64,000 nucleotides of DNA, taken from contig JACPNZ010000031.1 of assembly GCA_016185245.1 (NCBI GenBank), forward strand, positions 171,079-235,078, read 5' to 3'. The notes under the pieces were generated by a model, which saw only the letters and a program-made list of their open reading frames with translations, was not told the DNA's origin and did not search any database. Shown in pieces: positions 17,073 through 27,100 of this stretch (within the stretch, counting starts at the first letter, position 1; each line of letters begins with the position of its first letter). The stretch comes from Hyphomicrobiales bacterium. Lineage in GTDB: Bacteria > Pseudomonadota > Alphaproteobacteria > Rhizobiales > Aestuariivirgaceae. The position numbers were made by a program, and so were the translations under genes.

Positions 17073-18473
17073 ATGGCGGGTGCTCCCAAATCCAACCAAA
17101 TATCGGCCGTGGCCAAGACCCTCGACCCCGCCGCCATGGCCAAGGACCTGTTGTTCACCGCCATCCTGTCGCTGGTGATCCTGGGTCCCATCGTCGGGCT
17201 CAAGACGGTGCCGGCGACGGGAAGCCTCGCCCTCGAGCAACGCTGGGGAACGGTTCTGGTGCTGGTGGGGATCGTCGTCGTCGGACGGCTGATTTTTCAT
17301 CTCATCGCCGCCAGACGGCCGGCGTCGCGGGCCAAGGCGGCAAAGCCCGCTGGCCCCGGGGTCGATGTCGGCAAGTACCTTGCCCCCATCCTCCTGATCA
17401 TCGCTCTCGCCCTGCCGTTCATCGCCAGCCTCGCCCCCTCCCAGGAGCGGCGCCTGGTCGACCTCGCCATCCTGATGATGACCTATGTGATGCTCGGCTG
17501 GGGGCTCAATGTGGTGGTGGGCCTCGCCGGCCTCCTCGATCTCGGCTACGTCGCCTTCTATGCGGTCGGCGCCTATTCCTACGCGCTGCTGTCGACGCGC
17601 TATCTGCCGCAATGGTTCGGCGACGGCATCCTGCCCTGGGCCTTCTTCGTCACCCTGCCGATTGCCGGAATGCTCGCCGCTCTGTGGGGACTGATCCTCG
17701 GCTTTCCCGTTCTGCGATTGCGCGGCGACTATCTGGCCATCGTGACGCTGGCCTTCGGCGAGATCATCCGCATCATTCTCACCAACTGGATCAATTTCAC
17801 CGGCGGCCCGGCCGGCATCGACGCCATCCCGCGGCCGTGGTTCTTCGGCCATCCCTTCGATGACAGCGCCAATGGCTTCGCCGCCCTGTTCGGCATCGAG
17901 TCGAAGCCCATCCAGCGCATCATCTACCTGTACTACATCATCCTCGCCCTTGCCCTGGTCACCAATTTCGTGACCATGAAGCTTCGCCGCCTGCCCATCG
18001 GGCGGGCCTGGGAGGCGCTGCGCGAGGACGAAATAGCCTGCCGGTCGCTCGGCATCAACACCACCAACACCAAGCTCACCGCCTTCGCCATCGGCGCCAT
18101 GTTCGCCGGCTTCGCCGGCAGCTTCTTTGCCACGCGGCAGGGCTTCATCTCGCCCGAATCCTTCAACTTCATGGAATCGGCGACGATCCTGGCGATCGTG
18201 GTGCTGGGCGGGCTTGGCTCGCAGATCGGCGTGGTGGCAGCGGCGATCGTCATCGTCGGCTTCTTCGAAGTGTTCCGCGAAATGAACTTCCTCAAGGAGA
18301 TCCTGCCCGAGGGCACCGACCCGGTGCAGTTCCGCATGCTCGCCGTCGGCGGCGCCATGGTGATGATCATGCGCTGGCGGCCGCGCGGCCTTATCACCCG
18401 GCGCGACCCGACGGTCTATCTCAAGGAAAAGAAAGCCGTGCCCACCGAACTCGTCGCCCAGGGGCATGGCTGA
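17073..18473 (+). CDS. livM: Branched-chain amino-acid ABC transporter permease LivM
   Basis: A 466-residue permease, longer than a minimal LivM (about 320-420 residues) because the first ~130 residues add extra hydrophobic segments and a basic linker (SRAKAAKPAGP). The core has YVMLGWGLNVVVGLAGLLDLGY, FPVLRLRGDYLAIVTLAFGE and the EAA-type loop GRAWEALREDEIACRSLGI near residues 310-328. It starts 3 bp after livH and its stop overlaps the livG start by one base. Confidence 0.95.
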   Translation: MAGAPKSNQISAVAKTLDPAAMAKDLLFTAILSLVILGPIVGLKTVPATGSLALEQRWGTVLVLVGIVVVGRLIFHLIAARRPASRAKAAKPAGPGVDVGKYLAPILLIIALALPFIASLAPSQERRLVDLAILMMTYVMLGWGLNVVVGLAGLLDLGYVAFYAVGAYSYALLSTRYLPQWFGDGILPWAFFVTLPIAGMLAALWGLILGFPVLRLRGDYLAIVTLAFGEIIRIILTNWINFTGGPAGIDAIPRPWFFGHPFDDSANGFAALFGIESKPIQRIIYLYYIILALALVTNFVTMKLRRLPIGRAWEALREDEIACRSLGINTTNTKLTAFAIGAMFAGFAGSFFATRQGFISPESFNFMESATILAIVVLGGLGSQIGVVAAAIVIVGFFEVFREMNFLKEILPEGTDPVQFRMLAVGGAMVMIMRWRPRGLITRRDPTVYLKEKKAVPTELVAQGHG

Positions 18474-19318
18474 TGGCGGCAGGCGGCCAGCCGCTCCTCA
18501 AGGTGGAGCACCTGACCATGCGCTTCGGCGGCTTGACCGCCGTCGCCGATCTTTCGTTCGAAGCGGCAGGCACCGACATCACCGCTCTCATCGGTCCCAA
18601 TGGTGCCGGCAAGACCACGGTCTTTAACTGCATCACCGGCTTCTACAAGCCGACCGAGGGCATGGTGACGCTCTCCCATCCGGACGGGCAGCCGTTCCTG
18701 CTCGAGCGCATGGACGACTTCCGCATTTCGCATTGGGCCAAGGTGGCACGCACGTTCCAGAACATCCGCCTGTTCGCCGGCATGACGGTGCTGGAGAACC
18801 TGATGGTCGCCCAGCATAACACCCTGATGCTGGCGTCGGGCTTCACCATCGCCGGCATCTTCAACAACAGAGGCTACAAGAGAGCCAACCGCGAGGCCAT
18901 CGATCTATGCCGCTACTGGCTCGACAAGATCGGCCTCTTGGACCGGGCCGACGATCCGGCCGGCGAATTGCCCTACGGCGGCCAGCGCCGGCTGGAGATC
19001 GCCCGGGCCATGTGCACCAAGCCGCTCCTCCTCTGCCTCGACGAGCCGGCCGCCGGCCTCAATCCGCGCGAATCCGAGGAACTCAACCAGCTGCTCCTCG
19101 ATATCCGCGAGGAACACCAGATCGCCCTCCTGCTGATCGAGCACGACATGAGCGTGGTGATGGGCATTTCCGATCACATCGTGGTGCTCGATTACGGGGT
19201 GAAGATTTCCGACGGCCCGCCCGCCATGGTCAGGAACGATCCGGCGGTGATCCGTGCCTATCTGGGCGTCGAGGACGAGGAAGAGGCCGAAGGCGTGATC
19301 GCAGGAGGTCAGCCATGA
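18473..19318 (+). CDS. livG: Branched-chain amino-acid ABC transporter ATP-binding protein LivG
   Basis: A 281-residue cytosolic ATPase. Walker A is GPNGAGKTT (about residues 42-50). The ABC signature is the LivG variant PYGGQRRLEIARA, followed by Walker B LLLCLDEPAAGLNP and the switch histidine in LLIEHDMSVVMG. The insert between Walker A and the signature (about residues 60-130) is longer than in LivF, as is normal. The gene overlaps livM by one base and livF by ATGA. It pairs with LivF to power import. Confidence 0.96.
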   Translation: MAAGGQPLLKVEHLTMRFGGLTAVADLSFEAAGTDITALIGPNGAGKTTVFNCITGFYKPTEGMVTLSHPDGQPFLLERMDDFRISHWAKVARTFQNIRLFAGMTVLENLMVAQHNTLMLASGFTIAGIFNNRGYKRANREAIDLCRYWLDKIGLLDRADDPAGELPYGGQRRLEIARAMCTKPLLLCLDEPAAGLNPRESEELNQLLLDIREEHQIALLLIEHDMSVVMGISDHIVVLDYGVKISDGPPAMVRNDPAVIRAYLGVEDEEEAEGVIAGGQP

Positions 19319-20037
19319 GCGAGCCTCTTCTTTCAGTCCGCCGGGTTGAGACCTTCTACGGCAAGATCCAGGCGCTTAAGGGCGTCGACGTGGACGTCAA
19401 CAAGGGCGAGATCGCCACCCTGATCGGCTCCAACGGGGCTGGCAAGTCGACGCTGATGATGACCATCTGCGGAACCCCCCGGGCGCGGGCCGGCACCATC
19501 GTCTACGACGGCCAGGATATTACCCGCCGGCCCACCCACGAGATCGCCCGCATGGGCATTTCCCAGGCACCCGAAGGCCGCCGCATCTTTCCGCGCATGA
19601 CGGTGGAGGAAAACCTGCAGATGGGGGCGACCGCCAGCCAGCCGCAGTTCTATGGCGAAGACCTGACCCGCGTCTTCGCGCTTTTCCCCATCCTCGAGAA
19701 ACGCCGCAGCCAGCGCGGCGGCACGCTGTCGGGCGGCGAACAGCAGATGCTGGCGATCGCCCGGGCCCTGATGAGCCGGCCGCGCCTCCTGCTGCTCGAC
19801 GAGCCCTCGCTGGGTCTCGCCCCCCTGATCGTCAAGCAGATCTTCTCGGCGATCCGCGATTTGAACGAGAAGGAAGGGCTGACCGTGTTCCTGGTCGAGC
19901 AGAACGCCTTTCACGCCCTCAAGTTGGCACACCGGGCCTATGTGATGGTGAACGGCAACATCACCATGTCGGGCACCGGCAAGGAGCTTCTGGCCCGGCC
20001 GGAAATCCGCGCCGCCTATCTGGAAGGGAGTCACTAG
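19315..20037 (+). CDS. livF: Branched-chain amino-acid ABC transporter ATP-binding protein LivF
   Basis: A 240-residue ATPase with Walker A GSNGAGKST, Q-loop region GISQAPEGRRIFPRMTVEENL, signature LSGGEQQMLAIARA and Walker B LLLLDEPSLGLAP. ATG 19315 overlaps the livG stop. A longer upstream reading in the same frame lies wholly inside livG and is ignored. It is followed after 2 bp by the small DUF6867-like gene. Confidence 0.96.
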   Translation: MSEPLLSVRRVETFYGKIQALKGVDVDVNKGEIATLIGSNGAGKSTLMMTICGTPRARAGTIVYDGQDITRRPTHEIARMGISQAPEGRRIFPRMTVEENLQMGATASQPQFYGEDLTRVFALFPILEKRRSQRGGTLSGGEQQMLAIARALMSRPRLLLLDEPSLGLAPLIVKQIFSAIRDLNEKEGLTVFLVEQNAFHALKLAHRAYVMVNGNITMSGTGKELLARPEIRAAYLEGSH

Positions 20038-20039
20038 CC

Positions 20040-20387
20040 ATGTGGCTGTTGGTCGAGGACCGGCTGTCGGTGTTCATCGTGATGACGGTCATTATCGGCG
20101 GGGGGGCGGCCTATCTCGCCGGCCGCGGGCTGGCCAGCAAGTGGCGGCCGGAATGGAAGGCGGTCGTCTACATGCTGCCGCTGGGAGCGGCGTTGCGCTT
20201 CTTCCACTACGCCCTGTTCCAAGGCGACTTCCTGTCGCTGCACTATTTTCTTACCGATACGGCAGTGCTGATCGCCGCCACTCTGCTCGGTCACCGGCTG
20301 ACCATGGTCAACCAGATGGTCAACCAGTACCCCTGGCTCTACGAGCGGGCCGGCCCCCTCGCCTGGAGGGCTAAGTCCACGGCATGA
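20040..20387 (+). CDS. DUF6867-like small membrane protein in the liv operon
   Basis: A 115-residue protein with about three hydrophobic helices (roughly 10-30, 42-57 and 70-88) and a conserved-looking WKAVVYMLPLGAALRFFHYALFQG centre. It starts 2 bp after livF, so it is cotranscribed with the transporter. Similar small genes sit between livF and livK in other Hyphomicrobiales, and I assign it to DUF6867 from memory of that family. Function is unknown; a membrane accessory to the Liv transporter is only an inference from position. Confidence 0.7.
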   Translation: MWLLVEDRLSVFIVMTVIIGGGAAYLAGRGLASKWRPEWKAVVYMLPLGAALRFFHYALFQGDFLSLHYFLTDTAVLIAATLLGHRLTMVNQMVNQYPWLYERAGPLAWRAKSTA

Positions 20388-20468
20388 ATTTGGAAATGGG
20401 CCCCGCAAGGGCCCTTCCAAATCGCACGTCTTTGGGCTTAGATTTGGCCCAAGGGGTGCGCAAACCCC
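20388..20468 (+). terminator. Three consecutive stem-loops between the transporter genes and livK
   Basis: 20388-20422 has 14 paired bases with a 2-nt bulge and a CGCAA loop. 20432-20452 has a TTGGGC/GCCCAA stem. 20453-20468 has a GGGGT/ACCCC stem. Together they fill the gap before the first binding-protein gene. No T-run follows. They probably separate mRNA segments with different stability or stop part of the transcription, so that the binding protein can be made in excess. Confidence 0.6.
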
Positions 20469-20511
20469 GAAAGACCACATCGGTCATAAAAACCAAGGGA
20501 GACAATCCATC

Positions 20512-21627
<1,116 letters not shown>

Positions 21628-21734
21628 CCGGCATTCCACTGCGATCCGGACCTGCGCGAGCTCTCGCGCGGGTCTTTTCATGTCCGGGTCCGGGCGCTTG
21701 CGGCCAAAGCCCGCTCCGCCTATCAGTCAGGGCG

Positions 21735-22856
21735 ATGAACCGCTTTTTTCTCATTCTGGCGTCCGGCCTGGTGGCGCTACAGCTCGGCACCGGTCCCGCC
21801 GCGGCCGAAATCCTGATCGCCACGGCGGGTCCGATGTCCGGCCCCAATGCGGCTTTCGGCGAACAGCTCAAGCGCGGCGCCCAAGCCGCCGTCGACGACA
21901 TCAACTCAACCGGCGGCATAAAGGGCGAGCGCCTGGTGCTGCAGCTGGGCGATGACGGCTGCGATCCCAAGAAGGCGGTGGATGTGGCGACCGCCTTCGT
22001 CGCGGCCGGGGTCAAATTCGTCGACGGTCACTTCTGCTCGGGCTCCTCGATCCCCGCCGCCAAGGTCTATGCGGCGGCCGGAATTCTCGAGATCAGCCCG
22101 GCCTCGTCCAATCCGAAATTCACCGACGAGGGCCCATGGAACGTGCTGCGCGTCGTCAATCGTGACGATGCCCAGGGAAGCTTCGCAGCGGCCTATATCG
22201 CCGCCAGATATCGCGACAAAAGGATAGCGCTGCTTAACGACAAGTCGCCGGCCGGTGCCGCATTGGTGGCGAAGGCGCGGGCAACGCTCACCGCCGCCGG
22301 GGTCACGCCGGCCATCGACGAGGCTTATCAGCCCGGCGGCAAGGACTATGGCGGCCTGGCCCAGCGGATCGCCGACGCTGGAGCGGGCGTCGTCTATATC
22401 GGCGGCACCTATGTGGAGGCTGGCCTCATCGTCAGGGCACTGCGGGCGGCGGGCTCCGAGGCCCAGCTCATCGGCGGCGACAGTCTTGCCACCGACGATT
22501 TCTGGAACATCGCCAAGGAGACCGGCGAAGGCACGCTGATGACCTTCGCTCCCGACCCGCAGAAGCTCGACAGCGCCCGCACCGTCGTGCAGCGCTTCAC
22601 CGACGCGGGCTACAATCCCGAAGGTGCTACCCTTTACGCCTATGCCGCCGTGCAGGTCTTCGTCCAGGCGGCGGAAGCAACCGGCGGCACCGACAGCCAG
22701 CGGCTGGCCGAATGGCTTAGGGCCGGCAACAAGGTCAAGACGGTTGTGGGCGAGCTTTCCTTCGACGCCAAGGGCGATCTCCGCACGCCGAAATTCACCT
22801 GGCTGAGGTGGAGCGGCGGCCATCTTGCCCCGGCCGAGGATATCGCCCAACCCTGA
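21735..22856 (+). CDS. Branched-chain amino-acid-type periplasmic binding protein (copy 2)
   Basis: A 373-residue paralogue of the preceding protein, aligning over its whole length: GPMSGPNAAFGEQLKRGAQAAV near the start, GDDGCDPKKAVD, GHFCSGSSIPAAKVYAAAGI and a YNPEGATLYAYAAVQ segment near the C-terminus. The signal peptide is residues 1-24 (cleavage near GPAAA/E). The ATG at 21735 is chosen because it begins this signal peptide. The 107-bp gap to copy 1 and the clear divergence suggest an old tandem duplication with a shifted ligand range. Confidence 0.9.
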   Translation: MNRFFLILASGLVALQLGTGPAAAEILIATAGPMSGPNAAFGEQLKRGAQAAVDDINSTGGIKGERLVLQLGDDGCDPKKAVDVATAFVAAGVKFVDGHFCSGSSIPAAKVYAAAGILEISPASSNPKFTDEGPWNVLRVVNRDDAQGSFAAAYIAARYRDKRIALLNDKSPAGAALVAKARATLTAAGVTPAIDEAYQPGGKDYGGLAQRIADAGAGVVYIGGTYVEAGLIVRALRAAGSEAQLIGGDSLATDDFWNIAKETGEGTLMTFAPDPQKLDSARTVVQRFTDAGYNPEGATLYAYAAVQVFVQAAEATGGTDSQRLAEWLRAGNKVKTVVGELSFDAKGDLRTPKFTWLRWSGGHLAPAEDIAQP

Positions 22857-22886
22857 TGCTTGACCGCGCCTCCATCATAGAGGAGC

Positions 22887-23132
22887 ATGACCGACATGCG
22901 CGCCTTCTTCGTCCAGATCAAATGCGACCTCGGCAAAGCCTATGAGGTGGCGACGACCATCGCCGATTCGGAGGTTGCCTCGGAAATCTATTCGACCGCC
23001 GGCGGCTTCGATCTGCTGGTCAAGTTCTATCTGTCGGAGGAGGCCGATGTCGGCCGCTTCATCGCCGAGAAGATCCAGTCGGTGCCGGGGGTGCGCGATA
23101 CCTACACCATCATCACCTTCCGGGCATTCTGA
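22887..23132 (+). CDS. Stand-alone Lrp/AsnC ligand-binding (RAM) domain protein
   Basis: An 81-residue protein consisting only of the effector-binding RAM fold of Lrp/AsnC regulators (beta-alpha-beta-beta-alpha-beta). It has no DNA-binding helix-turn-helix. Motifs are AFFVQIKCDLGKAYEVA, STAGGFDLLVKFY and VPGVRDTYTIITF at the end. Such proteins assemble into rings and bind amino acids. They may modulate full-length Lrp proteins or act on enzymes. Its place 30 bp after two branched-chain amino-acid binding-protein genes suggests a link to amino-acid sensing. Confidence 0.88.
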   Translation: MTDMRAFFVQIKCDLGKAYEVATTIADSEVASEIYSTAGGFDLLVKFYLSEEADVGRFIAEKIQSVPGVRDTYTIITFRAF

Positions 23133-23171
23133 GCGCGCCCTTGCTTGGCGACAGCATGTTGCCACAAATCA

Positions 23172-23307
23172 CCTTCTCCCGCGGGAGAAGGAGGGGCCCG
23201 TCGCGTCAGCGACGGGAGGACGAGGAGATCGGGCGCGAACGATATGCATCCGGTACCCTCACCTTCCCATGCCGCGCATGGGCCCCTCCCTCTCCCAAGG
23301 GAGAGGG
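23172..23307. repeat. Mosaic of intergenic palindromes
   Basis: Four palindromes fill the gap before purB. They are a perfect 20-bp palindrome (23172-23191, CCTTCTCCC/GGGAGAAGG), CCCGTCGC/GCGACGGG (23197-23216), CCCATG/CATGGG (23266-23282) and CCCTCTCCC/GGGAGAGGG (23288-23307). The two polypyrimidine/polypurine palindromes are related to each other. This composition is typical of dispersed intergenic repeat elements in Hyphomicrobiales genomes. Copy number cannot be judged from one window. Confidence 0.7.
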
Positions 23308-23400
23308 GAACTGCGTGTGAAACACTTCCAGCGATAAAATTCGCCCTCGCCCGGAGCCGATGGATTTGTTAAGTGACGCCGGCAAACCCGAAGGCCGCCG

Positions 23401-24702
23401 ATGATCCCCCGCTATACCCGCGCCGCAATGGCTTCGATCTGGGAGCCCGAGACCCGCTTCCGCATCTGGTTCGAGATCGAGGCCCATGCCGCCGATGCCA
23501 TGGCCGAGCTCGGCGTGGTGCCGCGCGAGGCGGCCCGCAAGATCTGGAAGAAGGGCGGCAAGGCCCAGTTCGACGTGGCCCGCATCGATGCCATCGAACG
23601 CGAAGTGAAGCACGACGTCATCGCCTTCCTCACCCATCTTGCGGACATCGTCGGACCCGAGGCGCGCTTCGTGCACCAGGGCATGACCTCCTCCGACGTG
23701 CTCGACACCTGCTTCAACATCCAGCTTGTACGCGCCGCCGACATCCTGATCGCCGATGTCGACGAACTGCTGGCGGCACTGAAGCGCCGGGCCTTGGAAT
23801 TCAAGTACACAGCTTGCATTGGCCGCAGCCACGGCATCCACGCCGAGCCCACCACCTTCGGCCTCAAGCTCGCCTTCGCTTATGCCGAATTCGCCCGGGC
23901 TCGCTCGCGGCTCGAGGCAGCGCGGGCCGATGTAGCAACCTGCGCCATATCGGGGGCGGTCGGCACCTTCGCCAACATCGACCCGCGGGTCGAGGCCCAT
24001 GTGGCGGCCAAGTTCGGCCTCAGGCCGGAACCTGTCTCGACCCAGGTCATTCCGCGCGACCGCCATGCCATGTATTTTGCCACACTCGCGGTCGTCGCCA
24101 GTTCGATCGAGCGGCTGGCCACCGAAATTCGCCATCTGCAGCGCAGCGAGGTTCTCGAAGCCGAGGAATATTTCTCGCCCGGGCAGAAGGGCTCCTCGGC
24201 CATGCCGCACAAGCGCAATCCGGTGCTGACGGAAAATCTGACGGGACTCGCCCGCCTGGTTCGCTCCGCCGTCGTTCCGGCGCTGGAGAACGTGGCGCTG
24301 TGGCACGAGCGCGACATCTCGCATTCCTCGGTCGAGCGCGGCATCGGCCCCGATGCGACGGTGCATCTCGATTTCGCCCTGACGCGGCTTGCCGCGGTCG
24401 TCGACAAGCTCATGGTCTACCCTGAGAACATGCAGCGCAATCTCGACCGGCTGGGCGGCCTCGTCCATTCGCAGCGGGTTATGCTGGCGCTGACCCAGAA
24501 AGGCATGGGCCGCGAAGAGGCCTATACGCTCGTCCAACGCAACGCCATGCCGGTGTGGCGGGGCGAAGCCAGCTTCCTCGATCTCCTTAAGCAGGACAAG
24601 AACGTCACCAGCCTGCTCGCGCCCACGGAAATCGAAGCATTGTTCGACCTCGCCTATCACCTGAAGCACGTCGACACGATTTTCGCCCGGGTGTTTCCCT
24701 GA
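23401..24702 (+). CDS. purB: Adenylosuccinate lyase
   Basis: A 433-residue enzyme that catalyses two fumarate-releasing steps of purine synthesis: SAICAR to AICAR, and adenylosuccinate to AMP. The superfamily signature [11 protein letters not shown] is present near residues 263-273, and the catalytic segments [12 protein letters not shown] (about 96-107) and [14 protein letters not shown] (about 141-154) are intact. The length and the start with [17 protein letters not shown] match alphaproteobacterial PurB. It stands alone behind the palindrome cluster. Confidence 0.97.
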   Translation: MIPRYTRAAMASIWEPETRFRIWFEIEAHAADAMAELGVVPREAARKIWKKGGKAQFDVARIDAIEREVKHDVIAFLTHLADIVGPEARFVHQGMTSSDVLDTCFNIQLVRAADILIADVDELLAALKRRALEFKYTACIGRSHGIHAEPTTFGLKLAFAYAEFARARSRLEAARADVATCAISGAVGTFANIDPRVEAHVAAKFGLRPEPVSTQVIPRDRHAMYFATLAVVASSIERLATEIRHLQRSEVLEAEEYFSPGQKGSSAMPHKRNPVLTENLTGLARLVRSAVVPALENVALWHERDISHSSVERGIGPDATVHLDFALTRLAAVVDKLMVYPENMQRNLDRLGGLVHSQRVMLALTQKGMGREEAYTLVQRNAMPVWRGEASFLDLLKQDKNVTSLLAPTEIEALFDLAYHLKHVDTIFARVFP

Positions 24703-24780
24703 CAGGAAATTAATTTTGTCGCCGGCCGGGCCGCGCTCATTATCAGCAAACAGTCAGGATCGGGTTACTAACCATGCGGC

Positions 24781-25923
24781 ATGGCGCGGCATAGCGAGCA
24801 TTCATTGGGTTCCGAATTCTTCATCTGGGACCTGCCGACGCGATTGTTTCACTGGGTGCTCGTGATCGGCGTGGCGGTCGCTCTCTACACCGGCTTCCTG
24901 GCGCCCGCGTCCTGGCTCGGCATTCACCTGTTCGCCGGTTACGCGATTGCGGTGCTCATCGTTTTCCGCCTTGTCTGGTGGAAATTCGGCTTTGAATACA
25001 GTCGGCTTGCCGCGCTCGTCGCCGCCATCCGCCGGTTGCCGCAATTTCTTCCGGCGCTGATCAGGCTGAAGCCGCCCCATTCGGCCGGACACAATCCCGC
25101 CGGTTCGGCGATGATCGCCCTGTTGATCGCGACCCTGTCGCTCATCGTCGTCACCGGCTTCATGGTCGAAGGCGGCCAGGAAAAGCAAGGAGTGCTGGCC
25201 GGCGTTCTCGACTATGCGGCCGGCTCGACGGCGCGGAATTTACACTCGCTTTCGGCCAATCTTCTGCTTGGCTTGATTGCCGTCCATCTGGCCGGGGTCG
25301 CGGTTGAGACCGTGCTGCAGCGGACCCCGCTGGTCCGCGGCATGATCTCCGGCCGGCTGCCGTTGCCGCTGCACGTCGTCAATCCGGCGCCGCGGCCGGC
25401 GCGCCCGCTGGCGGCGGCTTTCATCCTGTCGGCCATCGCTGTCGCCGCCGCACCGGCGGCCCTGGCGCTGTTGCGTTTGCCCGCCCGCGGCGTTCCCTCG
25501 GCGCCGCTAAACCTTGCTTATGCGACCGAATGCGGCGCCTGCCACAATGCCTTCCACCCGAGTCTGCTGCCCAGGCAATCCTGGGCCGCGATCATGGCTC
25601 ACCTCGGCGATCATTTCGGCGAGGACGCAAGCCTGTCTCCCGCTACCGCCGCCGGCATCGCCGCCTATCTCGACCGCAATGCCGCCGAAGCCTGGGATAC
25701 CGAGCCGGCCAATCGCCTGCGCAGCGTGGCGGCGGCCGAACCTTTGCGCATCACGGCCGCGCCGTATTGGATCCGCAAGCATGCCGGGATCGGCGCTGCG
25801 ACCTTTGCCGCAGCTCCCATCAAGTCGAAGACCAATTGCGCCGCCTGCCATGGCGACGCCACGACCGGCCGCTTCGACGACCAGGCCATCGCCATCCCCC
25901 CAACCCAAGCCAAGGGACCCTGA
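24781..25923 (+). CDS. Cytochrome b561-type membrane domain fused to a diheme cytochrome c (DHC-like) domain
   Basis: A 380-residue fusion. Residues 12-195 form a four-helix b-type cytochrome domain with candidate heme-ligand histidines at 24 (TRLFHW) and in HLFAGYA, HSLSANLL and VHLAG. A fifth hydrophobic segment follows near 205-235. The C-terminal periplasmic part has two CxxCH heme-c sites (CGACH and CAACH) and aligns along its length with the separate DHC-like gene at 26353. The role is probably to pass electrons from the quinone pool to periplasmic hemes. An ATG 7 bp upstream is rejected because its frame stops after six codons. Confidence 0.85.
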   Translation: MARHSEHSLGSEFFIWDLPTRLFHWVLVIGVAVALYTGFLAPASWLGIHLFAGYAIAVLIVFRLVWWKFGFEYSRLAALVAAIRRLPQFLPALIRLKPPHSAGHNPAGSAMIALLIATLSLIVVTGFMVEGGQEKQGVLAGVLDYAAGSTARNLHSLSANLLLGLIAVHLAGVAVETVLQRTPLVRGMISGRLPLPLHVVNPAPRPARPLAAAFILSAIAVAAAPAALALLRLPARGVPSAPLNLAYATECGACHNAFHPSLLPRQSWAAIMAHLGDHFGEDASLSPATAAGIAAYLDRNAAEAWDTEPANRLRSVAAAEPLRITAAPYWIRKHAGIGAATFAAAPIKSKTNCAACHGDATTGRFDDQAIAIPPTQAKGP

Positions 25924-25925
25924 GC

Positions 25926-26342
25926 ATGACAAGTCGGCTGCTTTTCGTTGCGCTATTGATACCGGCAATCGGCGTCGCGGCACTCGCCAGCGCCGGGCGC
26001 GATGGCATCGTCTCGGCGCTGAGCGCGCAGGCCAAACAGGACAATTCGAAGTTCACGTCCTTCTCGGCCGAGGCAGGCAAGAAATTCTGGTTCACCGCGC
26101 ATGTCGGCGGCAAGTCCGACACGCCCTCCTGCGTCACCTGTCATACCAAGGACGCTCGCACCATGGGCCAGACGCGGGCCGGCAAGGCCATCGACCCCAT
26201 GGCGGTGTCGGCCAATCCCAATCGTTTCACCGATCCGGAAAAGGTTGCGAAGTGGTTTGGGCGGAACTGCAACACGGTTCTCGGCCGCGAGTGCACCGCC
26301 GAGGAAAAGGGCAATGTCATTACTTACCTGATGAGCCAGTAA
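25926..26342 (+). CDS. SHP-like (DUF1924) monoheme cytochrome c
   Basis: A 138-residue exported cytochrome. Residues 1-23 are a signal peptide; the single CxxCH (SCVTCHTKD) is near residue 66. The family traits are an FSAEAGKKFWFT segment, NPNRFTDPEKVAKWFGRNC and a second cysteine (GREC) that can pair with it. This matches the sphaeroides heme protein (SHP) family, whose heme can bind oxygen or NO. In Rhodobacter the shp gene sits with a diheme cytochrome (dhc) and a membrane cytochrome b, as here. It starts 2 bp after the fusion gene. Confidence 0.82.
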   Translation: MTSRLLFVALLIPAIGVAALASAGRDGIVSALSAQAKQDNSKFTSFSAEAGKKFWFTAHVGGKSDTPSCVTCHTKDARTMGQTRAGKAIDPMAVSANPNRFTDPEKVAKWFGRNCNTVLGRECTAEEKGNVITYLMSQ

Positions 26343-26352
26343 GGAGGCGAAC

Positions 26353-26832
26353 ATGAGACCAGCAAGGATATCGGCCGGCTTGGCGGCAATTCTCGGACTG
26401 ACGGCGATGGCAATGCCAGCCCTCGCTCTCCGCTTGCCGCCGGTGACCCATCCGGCAACCCTCAAGGAATGCAGCGGCTGCCACATGGTGTTTCCGCCGC
26501 AAATGCTGCCGGCCCGTTCGTGGACCGCGCTGATGGGCGATCTGGCCAATCACTTCAACGAGTCGGCGGCACTTCCTCCCGACGTGCAGGCCGACATCGT
26601 CGGCTATCTCACCGCCAATGCCGCCGATGCGCCGGCCAACAAGGCAATCCGCGGGTTGCTCAGTGGAGTCAAGGCAACCGACGTGCCGCTGCGTATCACC
26701 GAGATGCCCTGGTGGAAGCGATCGCACGGCGAAGTAAGTCCGGGCCGGTACGCCTTGCCGCAGATCAAGACGGCATCGAACTGCATCGCCTGCCACCGCG
26801 ATGGCGCCAAGGGCGTGTTCACCGAGAACTGA
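26353..26832 (+). CDS. Diheme cytochrome c (DHC-like)
   Basis: A 159-residue periplasmic protein with a signal peptide (about 1-25) and two heme sites, CSGCH near residue 40 and CIACH near residue 145. The stretch LPARSWTALMGDLANHF and the PLRITEMPWWKRSH segment match the C-terminal half of the fusion protein at 24781. The operon thus encodes two versions of the same diheme domain, one membrane-tethered and one soluble. It lies 10 bp after the SHP-like gene. The likely role is an electron carrier between the membrane cytochrome b and SHP. Confidence 0.85.
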   Translation: MRPARISAGLAAILGLTAMAMPALALRLPPVTHPATLKECSGCHMVFPPQMLPARSWTALMGDLANHFNESAALPPDVQADIVGYLTANAADAPANKAIRGLLSGVKATDVPLRITEMPWWKRSHGEVSPGRYALPQIKTASNCIACHRDGAKGVFTEN

Positions 26833-27100
26833 GCGCCGCCCATCGGGCGGTGAACGCCGCCGCCGCCACGCATTTTCGATTTCCCGGTTTTCACGACCGC
26901 GTGTGCGGCGGTGGGCCGCTGTGATGGAAATTTGATGGCGGAGAATGAAACCAGACCAAACTCAGGCGGTGGCGATATTTTTTACTCACCGCAGTGTCAG
27001 AGGGCTTGATTCGATATCTCCATCGCGATGGATAGATTGCAGTCATCAGGAAACGCACAACGCGAGCTTCCGAAGAAACTGCAAACCCATGGAGACCAAC

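Noticed and set aside
16557..18467. Long minus-strand open frame across livH and livM
   Set aside because: A shadow of two well-supported permease genes, with charged low-complexity sequence and no recognisable domains.
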